A DNA stretch of 64,000 nucleotides, taken from assembly GCA_961205875.1 (NCBI GenBank), contig OY540810.1:31558001-31622000 (forward strand), read 5' to 3'. The DNA comes from Sialis fuliginosa. Taxonomy: Eukaryota; Arthropoda; Insecta; Megaloptera; Sialidae. Shown here piece by piece: positions 13,789-25,525 of this stretch. Every line of letters starts with the position of its first letter. The first letter of the stretch is position 1. Both the position numbers and the translations under genes were made by a program. Under the pieces are notes generated by a model that worked only from the letters and a program-made list of their open reading frames with translations, made no database searches and had not been told where the DNA came from.

Positions 13789-14042
13789 GTACTATGAGTT
13801 TCAGAAGTCGTCTACCAACTTAAAGGTCAGAATCGCTTACAACAAATTCGCAAATATTAAAACAAACATCATCGTTTATCTTTTTCTTAGACGAAACTTA
13901 TGTATATAGTTCATCATTTTAAATAAAAACACAAATTTTCTCCATTTCATTAATTAATTTTATATAATAATTAAATGGAAGGAGCCTAATAAGTTTGTGA
14001 TACGCGAACTTGAATGAAAACTGGACGACCACTTCTGCATTT
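13789..14042 (+). mobile_element. Family D repeat, copy 2 (internally deleted)
   Basis: Starts and ends match copies 1 and 3, but about 150 internal bases are missing. Confidence 0.7.
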
Positions 14043-14459
14043 CACTGTACCTACATAAGTGTACGTACAAAAAAAAACTGTTTAAGTGCCTCGTGGAGAA
14101 AAATTAAAAATTACTTAAGAGGTCAAGAGGGTGAAATATTGTCCTATGTCATTTCAAGCTGAGTTTGCTCGTCTAATTATTTCTAATATTATTTTTTCTT
14201 TCAATGAGCTTCTAAAAACAATGTTTTCTAATTTTACATATTATGCCTTATATACCATATACATATGTTTGCTTATTAAATTCTATATGTATCAAAAGCA
14301 TTTGGATCTTGGCTTGTGGGTGTAAACCGCGTCGGTTTGGTCGTGTTATCGACCAATGTTTTATCACACATTTCAGTAGACATCTTTAGGGCTCTTCTGA
14401 AAGAGCTTTTTTAGAAGCCAAGATCCATATCAAGATCACCGCGGAAGCCTCAAGACTTG

Positions 14460-14515
14460 TACGAATTTAAATGGCCAATGCAAAAGGGTGGTTGTTCTTT
14501 TGAGTTTCTATTAGT
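14460..14515 (+). repeat. Short local duplication, copy 2
   Basis: Counterpart of 13704-13766. It directly follows a small inverted repeat (14303-14427, TGGATCTTGGCTT against AAGCCAAGATCCA). Confidence 0.6.
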
Positions 14516-14530
14516 TATTTAAAAAAAACC

Positions 14531-14820
14531 AAAGTGATACAAAATATGCAAAATCGATATTTTTATGGGAAAACTCTGTAAATAACGAGAAACTTTATTT
14601 TTCTGTTTTCCGCAGGGGAGCTTATAACATAAAAGATGCACTCAGTGTAACAACGCTAAAGTCACCATTTTGTTTTATATTTCATTAAAAAAAATGTTTT
14701 GTATGTTTTGAGACATGCACAATAAACCCTCCAAACTTTTTTATTTCTTATTTAATTATTCTTAAAAAAATTCCTAAATAAAGTATCATTTTCCGAAGTG
14801 ACGATTAGATGTAACCCTTT
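14531..14820 (+). repeat. Dispersed repeat W, copy 2
   Basis: This is the second copy of repeat W, with small gaps relative to 8065-8378. A shared segment upstream (14460-14515) duplicates 13704-13766. Confidence 0.75.
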
Positions 14821-16205
14821 AAATTTTGATGCCAGTATTTTTCAAAAAACAATAATTCTTAGTTCTTTTCAGTAAATTCACGTTGAATTTGCTATCAAAA
14901 TATCGATTTTCTTTCTTGTTTATTTTGAGTAGTCAGTCGTAATGGATTATGAAAAACTTAAATACAATTTTCCCTATTTATAAAAAAAAACGTTAAATAT
15001 TTAACATCAAACCACTAATAATAATATGTAATAACAACCTTGTTAAATAGTTTTTACTTAATATAAACAATAATAGATATATATATATTTTATAAACAAA
15101 TATTGGTAAACATCCTTAGCGGAAAACTACTGCGGTTTTTAATGCTATAATACTTATAATTAAACATTGCATTAAAATATATTTAAATCAAAAGTCACAT
15201 ATTTGTAAAAACAAATATCTATACATTAGAATCCGTTGTATCAGTAAGTTATATTTACAATATTATATCTTCTAATCCAATGCATCTATTTATATTTCTC
15301 GCATTTTTTATAAAAATCTAAATATATTCCAGATTTTCATGATGAAATGTATTTTTAACTGTCGATCTGGAAAAATATTAATATTATTTTTATATTTTAT
15401 GGATATTAGTTGATCAAATAATAAGATGTGTTGTTTTTACCACAGTCGAAACAAAACAAAGATTTCCAAAGAAATGAAGCTATTATTTACAAGATCAAAT
15501 CATAATTTATTTTTGAATAAATAAACGATCAAAATATTTTTATCAAGTATCTACTAACCAAAATACCAAAACTGTATCTTTTTCTACCGTTTATTAAACT
15601 TTCACTACACAGCCATAAATACAAGAGCACAAAATAAAAAACAAGGGTACTCCAGCTTTAATATTCACATATATACATAATTATTATGCACATGTAAAAT
15701 ATACGTTGGTATAAATTAAATAGATAAATAAATTCCAAGCATATAATCATATAAGTTTTTTTACACGTAGGTACACTGTATAATATCCACTTTAATTGTA
15801 TCTTACAGGTATATATAGATGTTTTATCTGTGAATCTGTGATGCTTTATCTATGGGCTTCAGTAGCGAGTGACTACCGCATAAAACAGAACCGCTGTTCG
15901 TTGGTTTGTAGTTGAAATATGATTATACAAGCGCTGGAGATTCAAACTGGTTTTCAGCTAGTATTGTTCGTCTATTTTCTATATCTGGTAGTTATTAATC
16001 ATATGTCAAAGAGTGAACTGTATCGATTACAGTGATTTTATTTTAAATAATGCTAACTCGTGTATGCCATGGGTTATTATAACTGTTAATGCGGTTTTCA
16101 AGTTATTATCTATACAGTTTTGTTACCATTGATAATATAATTATTGAAATGAGATGTAAGATAACATAGCATACGTAATTACTAATTTATCATTGATTTT
16201 TTGTT

Positions 16206-16794
16206 TTAGTGTGGCCGCACACGTCCGGTAACCGTATCAGGTTCCTCGATGCGGTTACCCGATCAGGGAACCTGAAGGTCGAAATAGCATTGGAACATAT
16301 GACGCACGGTTCGATTTGAAACCGTGCATACGAACCTGGGTGAAATGCATCGGGTTGACTTGTCTGGTTATAAACCCAATCAGGGAACCTGAAGGCGAAC
16401 TTAACTATGGTCTCCGCACACGTACGGTTTGAATGCACGGTTTCAAACGAAAAGTAGCTCTTGTTATGAATTTTATTTGTAATTATTGGAGAGTAAATCG
16501 GTAAAATGAACAATGTATCAGTATTTTAACCGAGATAATCAAATTTCAGAGATATATAAGAATATTATTCTCTACGACACAAGGGTTTTTTCTTCTTTTT
16601 TTTCACATGCGACAGTAAGAAAGCAATTGCTAATAGTTCATCGTCCATATTGTTTTTCTCACTAACACTACTGAACTGAGCAAATTAAAACCTTACGCAA
16701 TCAACCGTACGTGTACAAGGTTTGTCGGGTTCCCTGATCCGGTAACCGCGTCAGGGAACCTGATACGAAAACCGGACGTGTGCGGCGACCCTTA
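16206..16794. mobile_element. PIF/Harbinger-like MITE
   Basis: TTA at both edges looks like the 3-bp target duplication typical of Harbinger elements. The TIRs are GTGGCCGCACACGTCCGGT and ACCGGACGTGTGCGGCGAC. Inside, CAGGGAACCTGA occurs three times (16264, 16380, 16752) with inverse copies near both ends, a pattern expected for subterminal transposase-binding sites. An open frame (16190-16513 minus) is a by-product of these repeats. Confidence 0.82.
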
Positions 16795-17386
16795 GCTATT
16801 TATTTCACCTTATAAACAATAAGTTAATATACGTGTTTCTAGTTTTTACCGACTCAAATTGGATCAGATAAGAATTCCTTTTTTTTCTCACATCAAAAAA
16901 ATTGTAGTTTACATTTATATATTAAATAAGTGGAATTTAAAATTAATTGATATTAATATAATTAAATTAATCAATTTAAAGTTTATCTTTCAATTAATTG
17001 TTTATAATTAATGTTCACAACAAAATTTAATTAATGTTAAGCTTAAAAGATAAATATAATTATTACATTCTATTTATTTATAGGTATATATAACTGTACA
17101 CAAAGTTCTAAAACTTTTTAGAAAATGATATGAAAAATATCAAATGACAACGTCACAATAAAATTTCAATATTTTGAATTCGCGCCAAAACTAATGGCGT
17201 CATGATCCACGTTAATGTTGACAGCTGTATGTAAAATATTTTTATTTTATAATTAGTTTGTCTGCGATTCGTTAAATGTATAATTTGTCACACAAATATT
17301 TAAAATATTATGTATGTAAATATAAAGAAATAGCAATGCGGAAAGTAACAAAAAATAGTCGTCATTCCATTTCCAGATAGCAACTG

Positions 17387-17718
17387 CAGTGGCGTCGCTA
17401 GGGGGGAGGAGGGTCCGCCCCGGGTGTCACCCTCAATGGGGTGACACCTATGTAATATGTTAAAAAATAAAGCATATTTACCTTATTTTTTGGTTATTTT
17501 AAGTTTCCAGGGAGTAAAATGTGTAAATAATTTTTATTTAGTCAAGGGTTTGATAACCATCAGATTTATTTAAAAAAAAATGTTTTTTCTGTCGTAAAAA
17601 TCACAAGGGTGACACCCGCCTAATGTGTGAAAAATAAAACCTATTGACTTTTTGGCGAGGGTGGGGGGTACACTCTCGATTTACGCCTCGGGTATCACCT
17701 CTTCTAGCGACGCCACTG
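17387..17718. mobile_element. MITE with CAGTGGCGTCGCTAG ends
   Basis: Left end CAGTGGCGTCGCTAGGGGGG, right end CTTCTAGCGACGCCACTG. GGGTGTCACCC-type sequences recur internally in both orientations. No perfect target duplication was seen. Confidence 0.85.
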
Positions 17719-18570
17719 AACAATCTAAACAGTATACATAAATAAGTACCTATTTTTGCACGCGAAATATTAAAGGTTGATTTTGATAATGTGAAGGTTG
17801 AATTTTATAATAAAACCAAAATGATTAAAATCTAATAAAATAGCTATTTCCCAAATATTCTTACACGCATTTAAATGGCAGATACTTTTTTATTTTTTGA
17901 TAAATAACAAATTTCAAAAACGGCTTATTGTTAGAGATTTGAAACAAAGGCTTTTTTCATTTTTTTTTTTACTTCTTAGGTATGGATATTTTTTTGTTGA
18001 ATTTAATAGGAAAGGCAGCAGAATCAATTGTAGTTTTTTTCAAATTGCTTTGTATTACTCCATCGTTGGAAAACAGCTGTTTACGCTGAATACAACCATT
18101 TGAATAAAATTTTAACTGAGTTAAACAAGTCATCTAAACAGTAACTGATTTAAACAAATCAGATACATTTTATCACCAATTCTTGAGATTAACATTATTT
18201 TTTTCAAACCTGTTATTAGGGTCTAATAAATGTTTTCTATGAGGCAGATAGATATACGGTATTTACAATTTAGCAAAAATAGTTTTGAGATTTTTAGCTT
18301 TCCAATGATGTATAAAAGTTATAAAAGTTCAATTTGAAAATACAGTTGATCCTGTTATCAAAATCAGGACAAAAAAAAACATGAAAAAAGACTCGTGTCA
18401 GATCTTTACGTAAAACCATTTTCGAAAAAAAGCTTGGTCTTTCGAAGCTGATACATTCTTTAGTATCTCCTAGTATTTTTACTAAATACCATGTTACCTA
18501 TGCCCCTAATATCCCCAATAACATAACACATCTTCCCCCTGTTTTATCACAATCTGTTGTTAGTACCAGC

Positions 18571-18782
18571 CATAGACATAGAACATGGACCGCGCATTTA
18601 ACTCGAAAACAGAGCCATGTCAAAATAAAGAGATTAAAACTGATTTTGGATATAATTGTCCTTATTTGAAATGCAGTGTCTATTTAATTCTTATAAGATA
18701 AAGAGATAGATACATCACAAACGCAACCGTATCTCTCTCACTGTTTTTAAAGAAAGCGCGGTCCATATGCTCTACATCTATG
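18571..18782. mobile_element. 212-bp MITE with 8-bp target duplication
   Basis: TIRs CATAGACATAGAACATGGAC and GTCCATATGCTCTACATCTA..TG extend into CGCGC/GCGCG. GTACCAGC flanks it on both sides (18563-18570 and 18783-18790), an 8-bp duplication as made by hAT or P-type transposases. It is non-coding. Confidence 0.85.
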
Positions 18783-19136
18783 GTACCAGCCATGTAATTA
18801 TCCAAATAGACCAATCAGAACACAACATTTGCTGTTTAACATTTCTGCACCAAGCTGTCAACACAAACAAACTGGTAACTTAGATAGAAGAAATTGTTAT
18901 GTATGTTTGTACACATAACTGGGCCGAGCGAGTGTGCCTTGGAGTGTAACTAAACACAACTCCTCCGTTGCACCACACGTCTGATGAAACCTCGAACCTA
19001 AAGAACAACGGCAACAAGATAAGCGCCGATGTATCATACTTAAATCCACAAATCTTGTGAAATACGAATATGTTTTGTAAATATAGTATTTTTTCCTAAT
19101 AATTATGCTTATTTATGGCACGCCAATAGTACGCAC

Positions 19137-19173
19137 GTGTGTATGTGTGTGTGTTTGTGTGTGTGTGTGTGTG
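19137..19173 (+). repeat. (GT)n microsatellite
   Basis: GT dinucleotide run with two interruptions. Confidence 0.95.
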
Positions 19174-19381
19174 AAGATGTCACGCTCCTGACTAATAACT
19201 TTAAAATCTAGGTCAAGAATTAAAATATGAATAATTTTTATACGTTTTTCTTTAGGTCGGATGTTTTGAAAAATGTATATATTAAGTGAAATTTAATGAA
19301 GTTAAAAATTAAGTAATTATTTATGAGAATTTGTTTTATTACAAATGATGTCTACAAAATTTAAATTCAATGAAAATAAAT

Positions 19382-19488
19382 AAAATTTCATTTAAGAATG
19401 CAGTGGTTGCCGTGGTTTTTGACGGTAAAATGCACGATTCGTACCGTCAAAACCCCGGCAACCACTTAAATGAAATTCTTAAATGAAA
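19382..19488. repeat. Foldback hairpin, about 40-bp stem
   Basis: AGTGGTTGCCGTGGTTTTTG then ACGGTA pairs with TACCGTCAAAACCCCGGCAA then CCACT around a 14-base loop. The outer arms ATTTCATTTAAGAAT/ATTCTTAAATGAAAT extend the pairing, with an extra copy of TTAAATGAAAT on the right. Confidence 0.85.
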
Positions 19489-21051
19489 TAGAGTATAGAT
19501 TAATTAGGATAAGACCACAAAAAGGAAGTTATTTCAAAACAAAAACCACGAAAAGTGCTTTCAAGAAAAATATCTTTATTTTGTACAAAATTTAACCATA
19601 AAAATAATTAAATTTAAAAAAAATTGCCTTCAAAAATCACGTTCATATGAAGTACGTATTATTGGAGATATAACGGTATTTCCTTTATATAATACATAAA
19701 AAAATCATTTAAGAAACAATATATAAAAATATTGAACTGTTTTTAAAACTAATTATTTTTAAATTGATTCAATTTTTCTTTAATAAAAGTAGAATAAACT
19801 GGGCAGAGATAAAAAGCATATGTATAAAAACTATTGGCTTAATTTCAAATTAATTAAGAGGGAGGACCGTTCATTATATATTACCTAAAATTAGACGTAG
19901 AGATTTTAAATTAATAAAATTAAATGTGTATAGTGTACAGTGATATATAGCACACGTATTCTATAATTATAAAAGAAAAAATATATTACATAATTAAGAG
20001 TTATTGTGATACTATAACAGTATAACATAATCAAATTTTCGAAGCGATAAATAATAAAAAAATTTTTTTGTAAACTATAAACTAATAAACTTCCTTCAGT
20101 CAGTTCAGTAACCCACTTTATTTGAATATCAGGGGCTTCAGGTAGAATAAATATTAGAGACCTCCATTTTTTGCTGGATAAACCAAATTTATACCAACTT
20201 AAAAAAAATCATTTCACAATGCCTGAAAACTTTTTTTCTGCTCTTCACAAACAAGGTCTTCAAACATTCATATAATTTCTTGCAGTTGGCTAAAGTGCCT
20301 ACTGTATAACGCGCCACTGTTAATAGTATTTCAGTTAATAAAACGAAAGAATAATTTAATCTTATTGTTAGATTAGAAAAGACTATAGATACATAACAAC
20401 CAATGCTAGTCCGTATATGAAATTGTTACCAAATTTTTTTACGGTGGCTATCTTTTCTTAAATGTCACATCATCATTTCCATGCATATTATCCCAGAGAC
20501 ATCAACTGAAAATTTATAATATGCAAATATACTTTAAATTACAATTTTTAGTATGTATGAGAGATGATAGTTCCAAATAGACGTTTCTCTGTTCAATTAT
20601 CACTGAAATACTTTTGAAGACAATGTAAAACATTTATTATTAATTAATTTTATAATTCAGAACAATTGATATTTATTTTAATATCTGAATGATACGCCAA
20701 TGACTCGTGGAGCAATATGGTAACAGCGCTAGGTAATGTATTATTTGTCTTTTATCTTTCCTACATCGGGTTGCATAAAGCAAAATTAACCACAATTAGT
20801 TAATCAGTTGTTTTCAAACCATGATTAATGTTAATTCTAAACTTAATCTGAATTTGTAAATGAACAATTTACTAAATATGATAATTTTTTACCTTATAAA
20901 ATATATCATAACCGTGATTTTGCTTCCTCGCAATATCGAAGATACGAGAAGCTTTGTGATCGTTTCAGATTGAGACAAAAAAAAAGTTCTCTAATTTCAA
21001 AATTTTAAATTGATTTATCCGTTTCACGTCAAGACAAACACTTTTCGTTCC

Positions 21052-21098
21052 GTGTCTGTCTGTCTGTCCGTGTGTCCGTCCGTCCGTCCGTCCGTCCC
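21052..21098 (+). repeat. (TCTG)n/(TCCG)n microsatellite
   Basis: Tetranucleotide run inside family E. The other copies hold much shorter versions. Confidence 0.95.
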
Positions 21099-21439
21099 CT
21101 GAATCCTTGTCACACGCATAACTCATGAACCACTGAACCGATATTATTGAAACTTGGTCGGATGGTTGGGTTTGGTTTGAGGACGGTCCCATTTCAAAAT
21201 CATCAAAATCGTGTGTAAGGGGGAGGGGTGACACCCCAAAATATTTCTTTTTTCAAGATATTTCAAGAACGACACATGTTACGAGAAAATTGTATAGAAT
21301 ATTTTTTGTAGAGTATTAAATTTCCTATAATATGGATCTACTACGTTTGTTGTAAAATATTCCCTTACAAAGATTTATCTCAATTTATTTTTAAAATTCG
21401 TGTTTTGTTTTTCTAAATTGATATTTGATTGGATATATT

Positions 21440-21520
21440 AAATGTTATTTTGACGTTTTAAATGTCACTTTGGCGTTTTAAATGTCACCTTGACGTTTTA
21501 AATGTCATTTTGACATTTGC
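21440..21520 (+). repeat. Minisatellite, four 21-bp units
   Basis: The units read TTTTGACGTTTTAAATGTCA or close to it, four times in tandem. The other family E copies have one unit. Confidence 0.9.
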
Positions 21521-22500
21521 ATAAATTTAGATTTAGATTGAAATTGTCAAAAGTTAAAAATATATGAAAAAATATTCAGGTACATTTTAAGAAAAATTTC
21601 GAACTAAGATTTTTTAGTAAAATTTGTATAAAAATTAAATGGTTAACCAATGCCAGGCAATTTATCTGAACACTATCGGTTTTAGTAAATTTAGCACGAG
21701 GAAGCACTGTGCATTTACTTGGCAGATGTTTTTTTTAGAATTGACGTAATAATGGTTTTAAAACAACTGATTAACTAATTGTGATTAATTTTGCTTTTAC
21801 TAAGAATTTAATGGTCAATTTTATTATTAAAAAAATATGCTTAAAATCTCAAATTAACTTTATATAAATCTGTTCATAAAATTTTCAATTTTCTCATTTT
21901 GGCTAATACGTAAAAAATTAATCGTTTATTTTATTATTATTTTTTGTAACTACTGATACAAATAAAATTCTATATTGATCTTAATTAATTTTACATAAGT
22001 ATATTTATATGTATGTGCCTATCTAACGGACAGAATATACGTAGTTTGATGGGTTATGCCTCACTATAAATAATAATATATTCGTATTTTACTGACGTTT
22101 TAATTAGTGTCAAAATATGTAACATGTGGTATTTTAGCTGTACACTACCTGCAAATTATCTGTAACATTATCTGTGATTAATTTTTCGGTTTTTTAAATT
22201 GGTAGCGAGCAGATTTATGGATGTATTGGTTAATAGTCCAGTCATTTATAACGAGAGAAAATTAAATCTTTATTAAAAACGCGTCATATTTTTTTTACTT
22301 ATAAGTGGTTATTTACATTAAATAAAATATTGCTTTTATTTTTATAATATATTATAAGAAATAAATCAATTGATTTTGAATAACTTAAATAATTATGCTT
22401 TTAGTACCCAGAAGCTAAATTTGATATTTTTTCGTTTTTGTATTATTTTTTATTAAGAGTTGCCTGTATTAAAATTAAATTTAAAAAATCTAAACGTTAA

Positions 22501-22841
22501 TCTTCTAATATATAAAATTCTCATGTCGCGGTGTTTGTGGTTAAACTCCTCCGAAACGGCTTTCCCGATTCTCATGAAATTTTGTGTGCATATTGGGTAG
22601 GTCTGAGAATCGGACAACATCTATTTTTCATCCCCCTAAATGTTAAGGGTAACCACCCCTATTTTTTTTTTTCAATTTTAGATAAAAAAAAAATTTAAAT
22701 TTTTTTATGATACAGCATTAGTAAATACATATAACTCTGAATTTTCAACCCTTTACAATCAACCCCTATTTTACCATCGCGATTTTTAATGTTTCCTACA
22801 AATAATATACATTGCAAAACAACGTTTGCCGGGTCAGCTAG
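22501..22841 (+). mobile_element. Non-autonomous Helitron
   Basis: Begins TCTTCTAATATATAAAATTC after an A and ends GCCGGGTCAGCTAG before a T, the A^T insertion and TC..CTAG ends expected of Helitrons. A hairpin (GCAAAACAACGTTTGC) sits about ten bases before the 3' end. The sequence matches from memory the common lepidopteran type. It has no RepHel coding capacity. Confidence 0.88.
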
Positions 22842-24300
22842 TATATTTATAATATAGGGGAAAGTATGGTATATTGTACCACCCTTATATCTCATAAAGT
22901 AGTTTTCTGATTTCTTAAATGGCAACACCGTGCTTAATATATCGGCTATATTGTTTTCCTTAACAAGTTGAAAGTTAGTGTTTTGTTTCCGCAAATGTAA
23001 ATAAGTGATTTCTGATGTAATTTTGAATGATTCGTGATAAGGATGTAGTTAGTACAAAGCGTTACATACAGCGTTTTTAATTTATCGATTGCAGCAGCAA
23101 TTTATCAACAATTAACTGTTATGAATTGATTGGCGGCTTTGATAGGTTATGTTTTTGTTAGATTTTTTTTTTACTTCTCAAACTGTTGGTTAAAATGGAC
23201 CGCACGTCGTTGCCATTACTGGAATCATGAAACTTGTACCAATAATCCTAACATACATATATGATGATTGTCTTTCTTGAATAATTTAATTGAAACGAAA
23301 CTGATTTCTTATAGTTTTTTGTTTTAATACTTATGATAAATAATTGTTTGGTAGACTGTAATTCATAAATATACATACATTATGTTTTGTTTACCCCGTG
23401 GTCCAATTTTTCAGTACCGTACTCACACATTTTGTTGATTTTTGTGGAGTTTATGATAATTATGTTGATTAATACTTAATAAAAACAAAATCTATAAACT
23501 GCTGTTTCATTTCATAAAAGAATTATTTGTCTAAACCTAAGGCTAGTATACTAAATATCTTAATTTTAAAAAAATGGTCCAAATTAACTGATTTTCCCCT
23601 ATATAATAATTGCAAAATAAAGGTTGGTACAAAACATTTTGGTAAATATAAAAAAATATTAGTGCCATTTAATATATAAACCAAAATAATAAACAATAAC
23701 AATGTCAAGAATATCCATTATCACAAGTAAGCAAAATAAACCTTAAATTATAATTTATGATGTAAAATATCGAAACAAGTAAATATTTTGATTATGTTGT
23801 CACATACATATGACTTTAATGCAACACTGTTGTCATGAGAATATATACAAAATTATAAATTGCACTACATGCAACACTAATTATCTATTTTTAGATAAAT
23901 GTAAACATTCCCAAAGTAAATTACTAATTTAACTGTCATCAAATTAATTCTGAGGCAGACGTTTGATCCTTTTATTACCAGAAAAGGTGAAAGAAATGTA
24001 AGTCATAAATGATACAAATATACCTTTTGCATAAAATTGTGAATCTAAAATACATTTTGCATTCGATCAGTATTTATATTTAAAAAAAAAATTGTAGTAC
24101 TTAATAGCATTGAAAAAAGTTCTTGTTATAGCGTATATGCCACTGCGCCAGATAAAAAAAATGTTTAGTAGAGCTGCATATGCAAGGAGAATCTTGTTAC
24201 TATCGTCTCGTCTCGGTTTTTGTAACAAACTCGATCTTGAATTTTACGTGACAGTTCCGTCTCAGAAAAACTTAAACCATCTCGTCTCGGTTTCTTTTTT

Positions 24301-24768
24301 GTAATTCTCATGAACTCATGTTATTAATAAAACAAGCAACTCTTTATTTAATCAATTTAATTACCAAAGTCCGAAAATATAGTTTGTTTTTTTAAAGTAT
24401 GGCCTTTTATTTTGTTTATGTTTTTTCTCCAATAATGGATAAAGTAAACCCAGTAATGAGCACGCGATGATGGGCACTTGCTAATAATTACAAAATGATA
24501 AGTACTACGAAACAAAAGAAATAAAAGAATCGTCAAATTTGAAACAATGTAAAGCAGTTGCTATGATAATATAATAATTAATAAATAAATTATACTAATA
24601 ATTAGTTTCAATTTCCACCATTTTGGCACCTATTGGCCGATTGTCATTAAATCACGCTGTAAGACAGTTAAATGTATACATATATATATATTAATATTCA
24701 GAAATAGTAGTAATCAAATATTTCTATATTCCATATGGTCATATCCAAGACTGGTTCCAGTACCTTAT
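24301..24768 (+). mobile_element. Family A MITE, copy 2 (5' truncated)
   Basis: Carries GTAATTCTCATGAACTCATG through ACTGGTTCCAGTACCTTAT. The left TIR is missing. Confidence 0.85.
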
Positions 24769-24849
24769 ATTTCTATAATATTATTAAATAATTCATGCAG
24801 ATCCGATTATTAGTGAGTTTTAAGCATCCCTTTTTATTAATATGATTAC

Positions 24850-25090
24850 GTATGTCTCACCCCTGCACATTGCACACATCTCTAATAATACAATCCGTGT
24901 GCATAAGAGACAATGCCAATGTCCGATGCGTTGTGTCGCGGTCTGCATTGCGAATGCAATTTGAATATGAACCGATATGCTTTTTTGCGCAGCTAAATAT
25001 AGACGCGCTGCCGCCCGTCGCTATTATACTTTAAAATTGACAATGCACACGGTGGCGGTGGATCACTGGCGAACAGTTGCAATTGTTTAA
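24850..25090. other. GC-rich island in the left intron
   Basis: About 240 bases clearly richer in G+C than the flanks, including GCGTTGTGTCGCGGTCTGCA and GGTGGCGGTGGATCACTGGC. No exon or repeat family was recognised. It may be a regulatory region, an alternative leader exon or an old insertion. Confidence 0.3.
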
Positions 25091-25205
25091 TACAGTGCTC
25101 ACAAAACTGTTTACTGTCTCGTTTGTATTTGGTTTTATGTTATTAGATTTTTGTTGTTTTGATTTAATAAGATAAACTAAAGTTTGGTATTATATACATA
25201 GATCA

Positions 25206-25525
25206 TAGGTGTCCAACATTTTGAACCTTCTGGACCGCTTAACATAAACCCAATTTACTAAGGGCCGCAGACCAGAATATACAAAAATAAAAAACTGAGG
25301 ATCTTTTTTAAGTTCAATTCCTAATTTTATTGAATAAATAATAAGGTTAGGTTAGGAAAAATAATAACTGAATACCTTTTATTTATTTTTTTTTTAGTCG
25401 CGCTAATTTCAATGCAGGTATATTATTATAAAATTAATATTATTCTTTTTTTTTTTTTTTTTTGTAATTATCCTCGCGGGCCGCACCAAAGATCCTCGCG
25501 GGCCGTGGGATGGACAAGCTTGATA
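25206..25525. mobile_element. hAT-like MITE
   Basis: Left end GTGTCCAACATTTTGAACCT then CTGGACCGC; right end CGCGGGCCGTGGGATGGACA. Inverted repeats with the GGGCCGC motif repeated at 25489 and 25499. A T run (25447-25463) lies inside. Confidence 0.6.

Larger units (their letters stand above)
20915..21735 (+). mobile_element. Family E repeat, copy 1 (longest)
   Basis: Starts TTTTGCTTCCTCGCAATATC and ends GCACGAGGAAGCACTGTGCA; the last bases form a short inverted repeat with the first. It contains a TCTG/TCCG microsatellite (21052-21098) and a TGACGTTTTAAATGTCA minisatellite (21440-21520). Copies at 40617 and 46220. Confidence 0.82.

Noticed and set aside
16190-16513. Minus-strand 107-codon frame
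   Set aside because: It runs through the subterminal repeats of the Harbinger-like MITE and contains the same FRFPD segment twice because of them.
21052-21098. CRISPR-like or regulatory array in the TCCG repeats
   Set aside because: It is a simple tetranucleotide microsatellite with no spacers.
20965-21234. Minus-strand 89-codon frame
   Set aside because: It runs through the TCCG microsatellite of a family E repeat.
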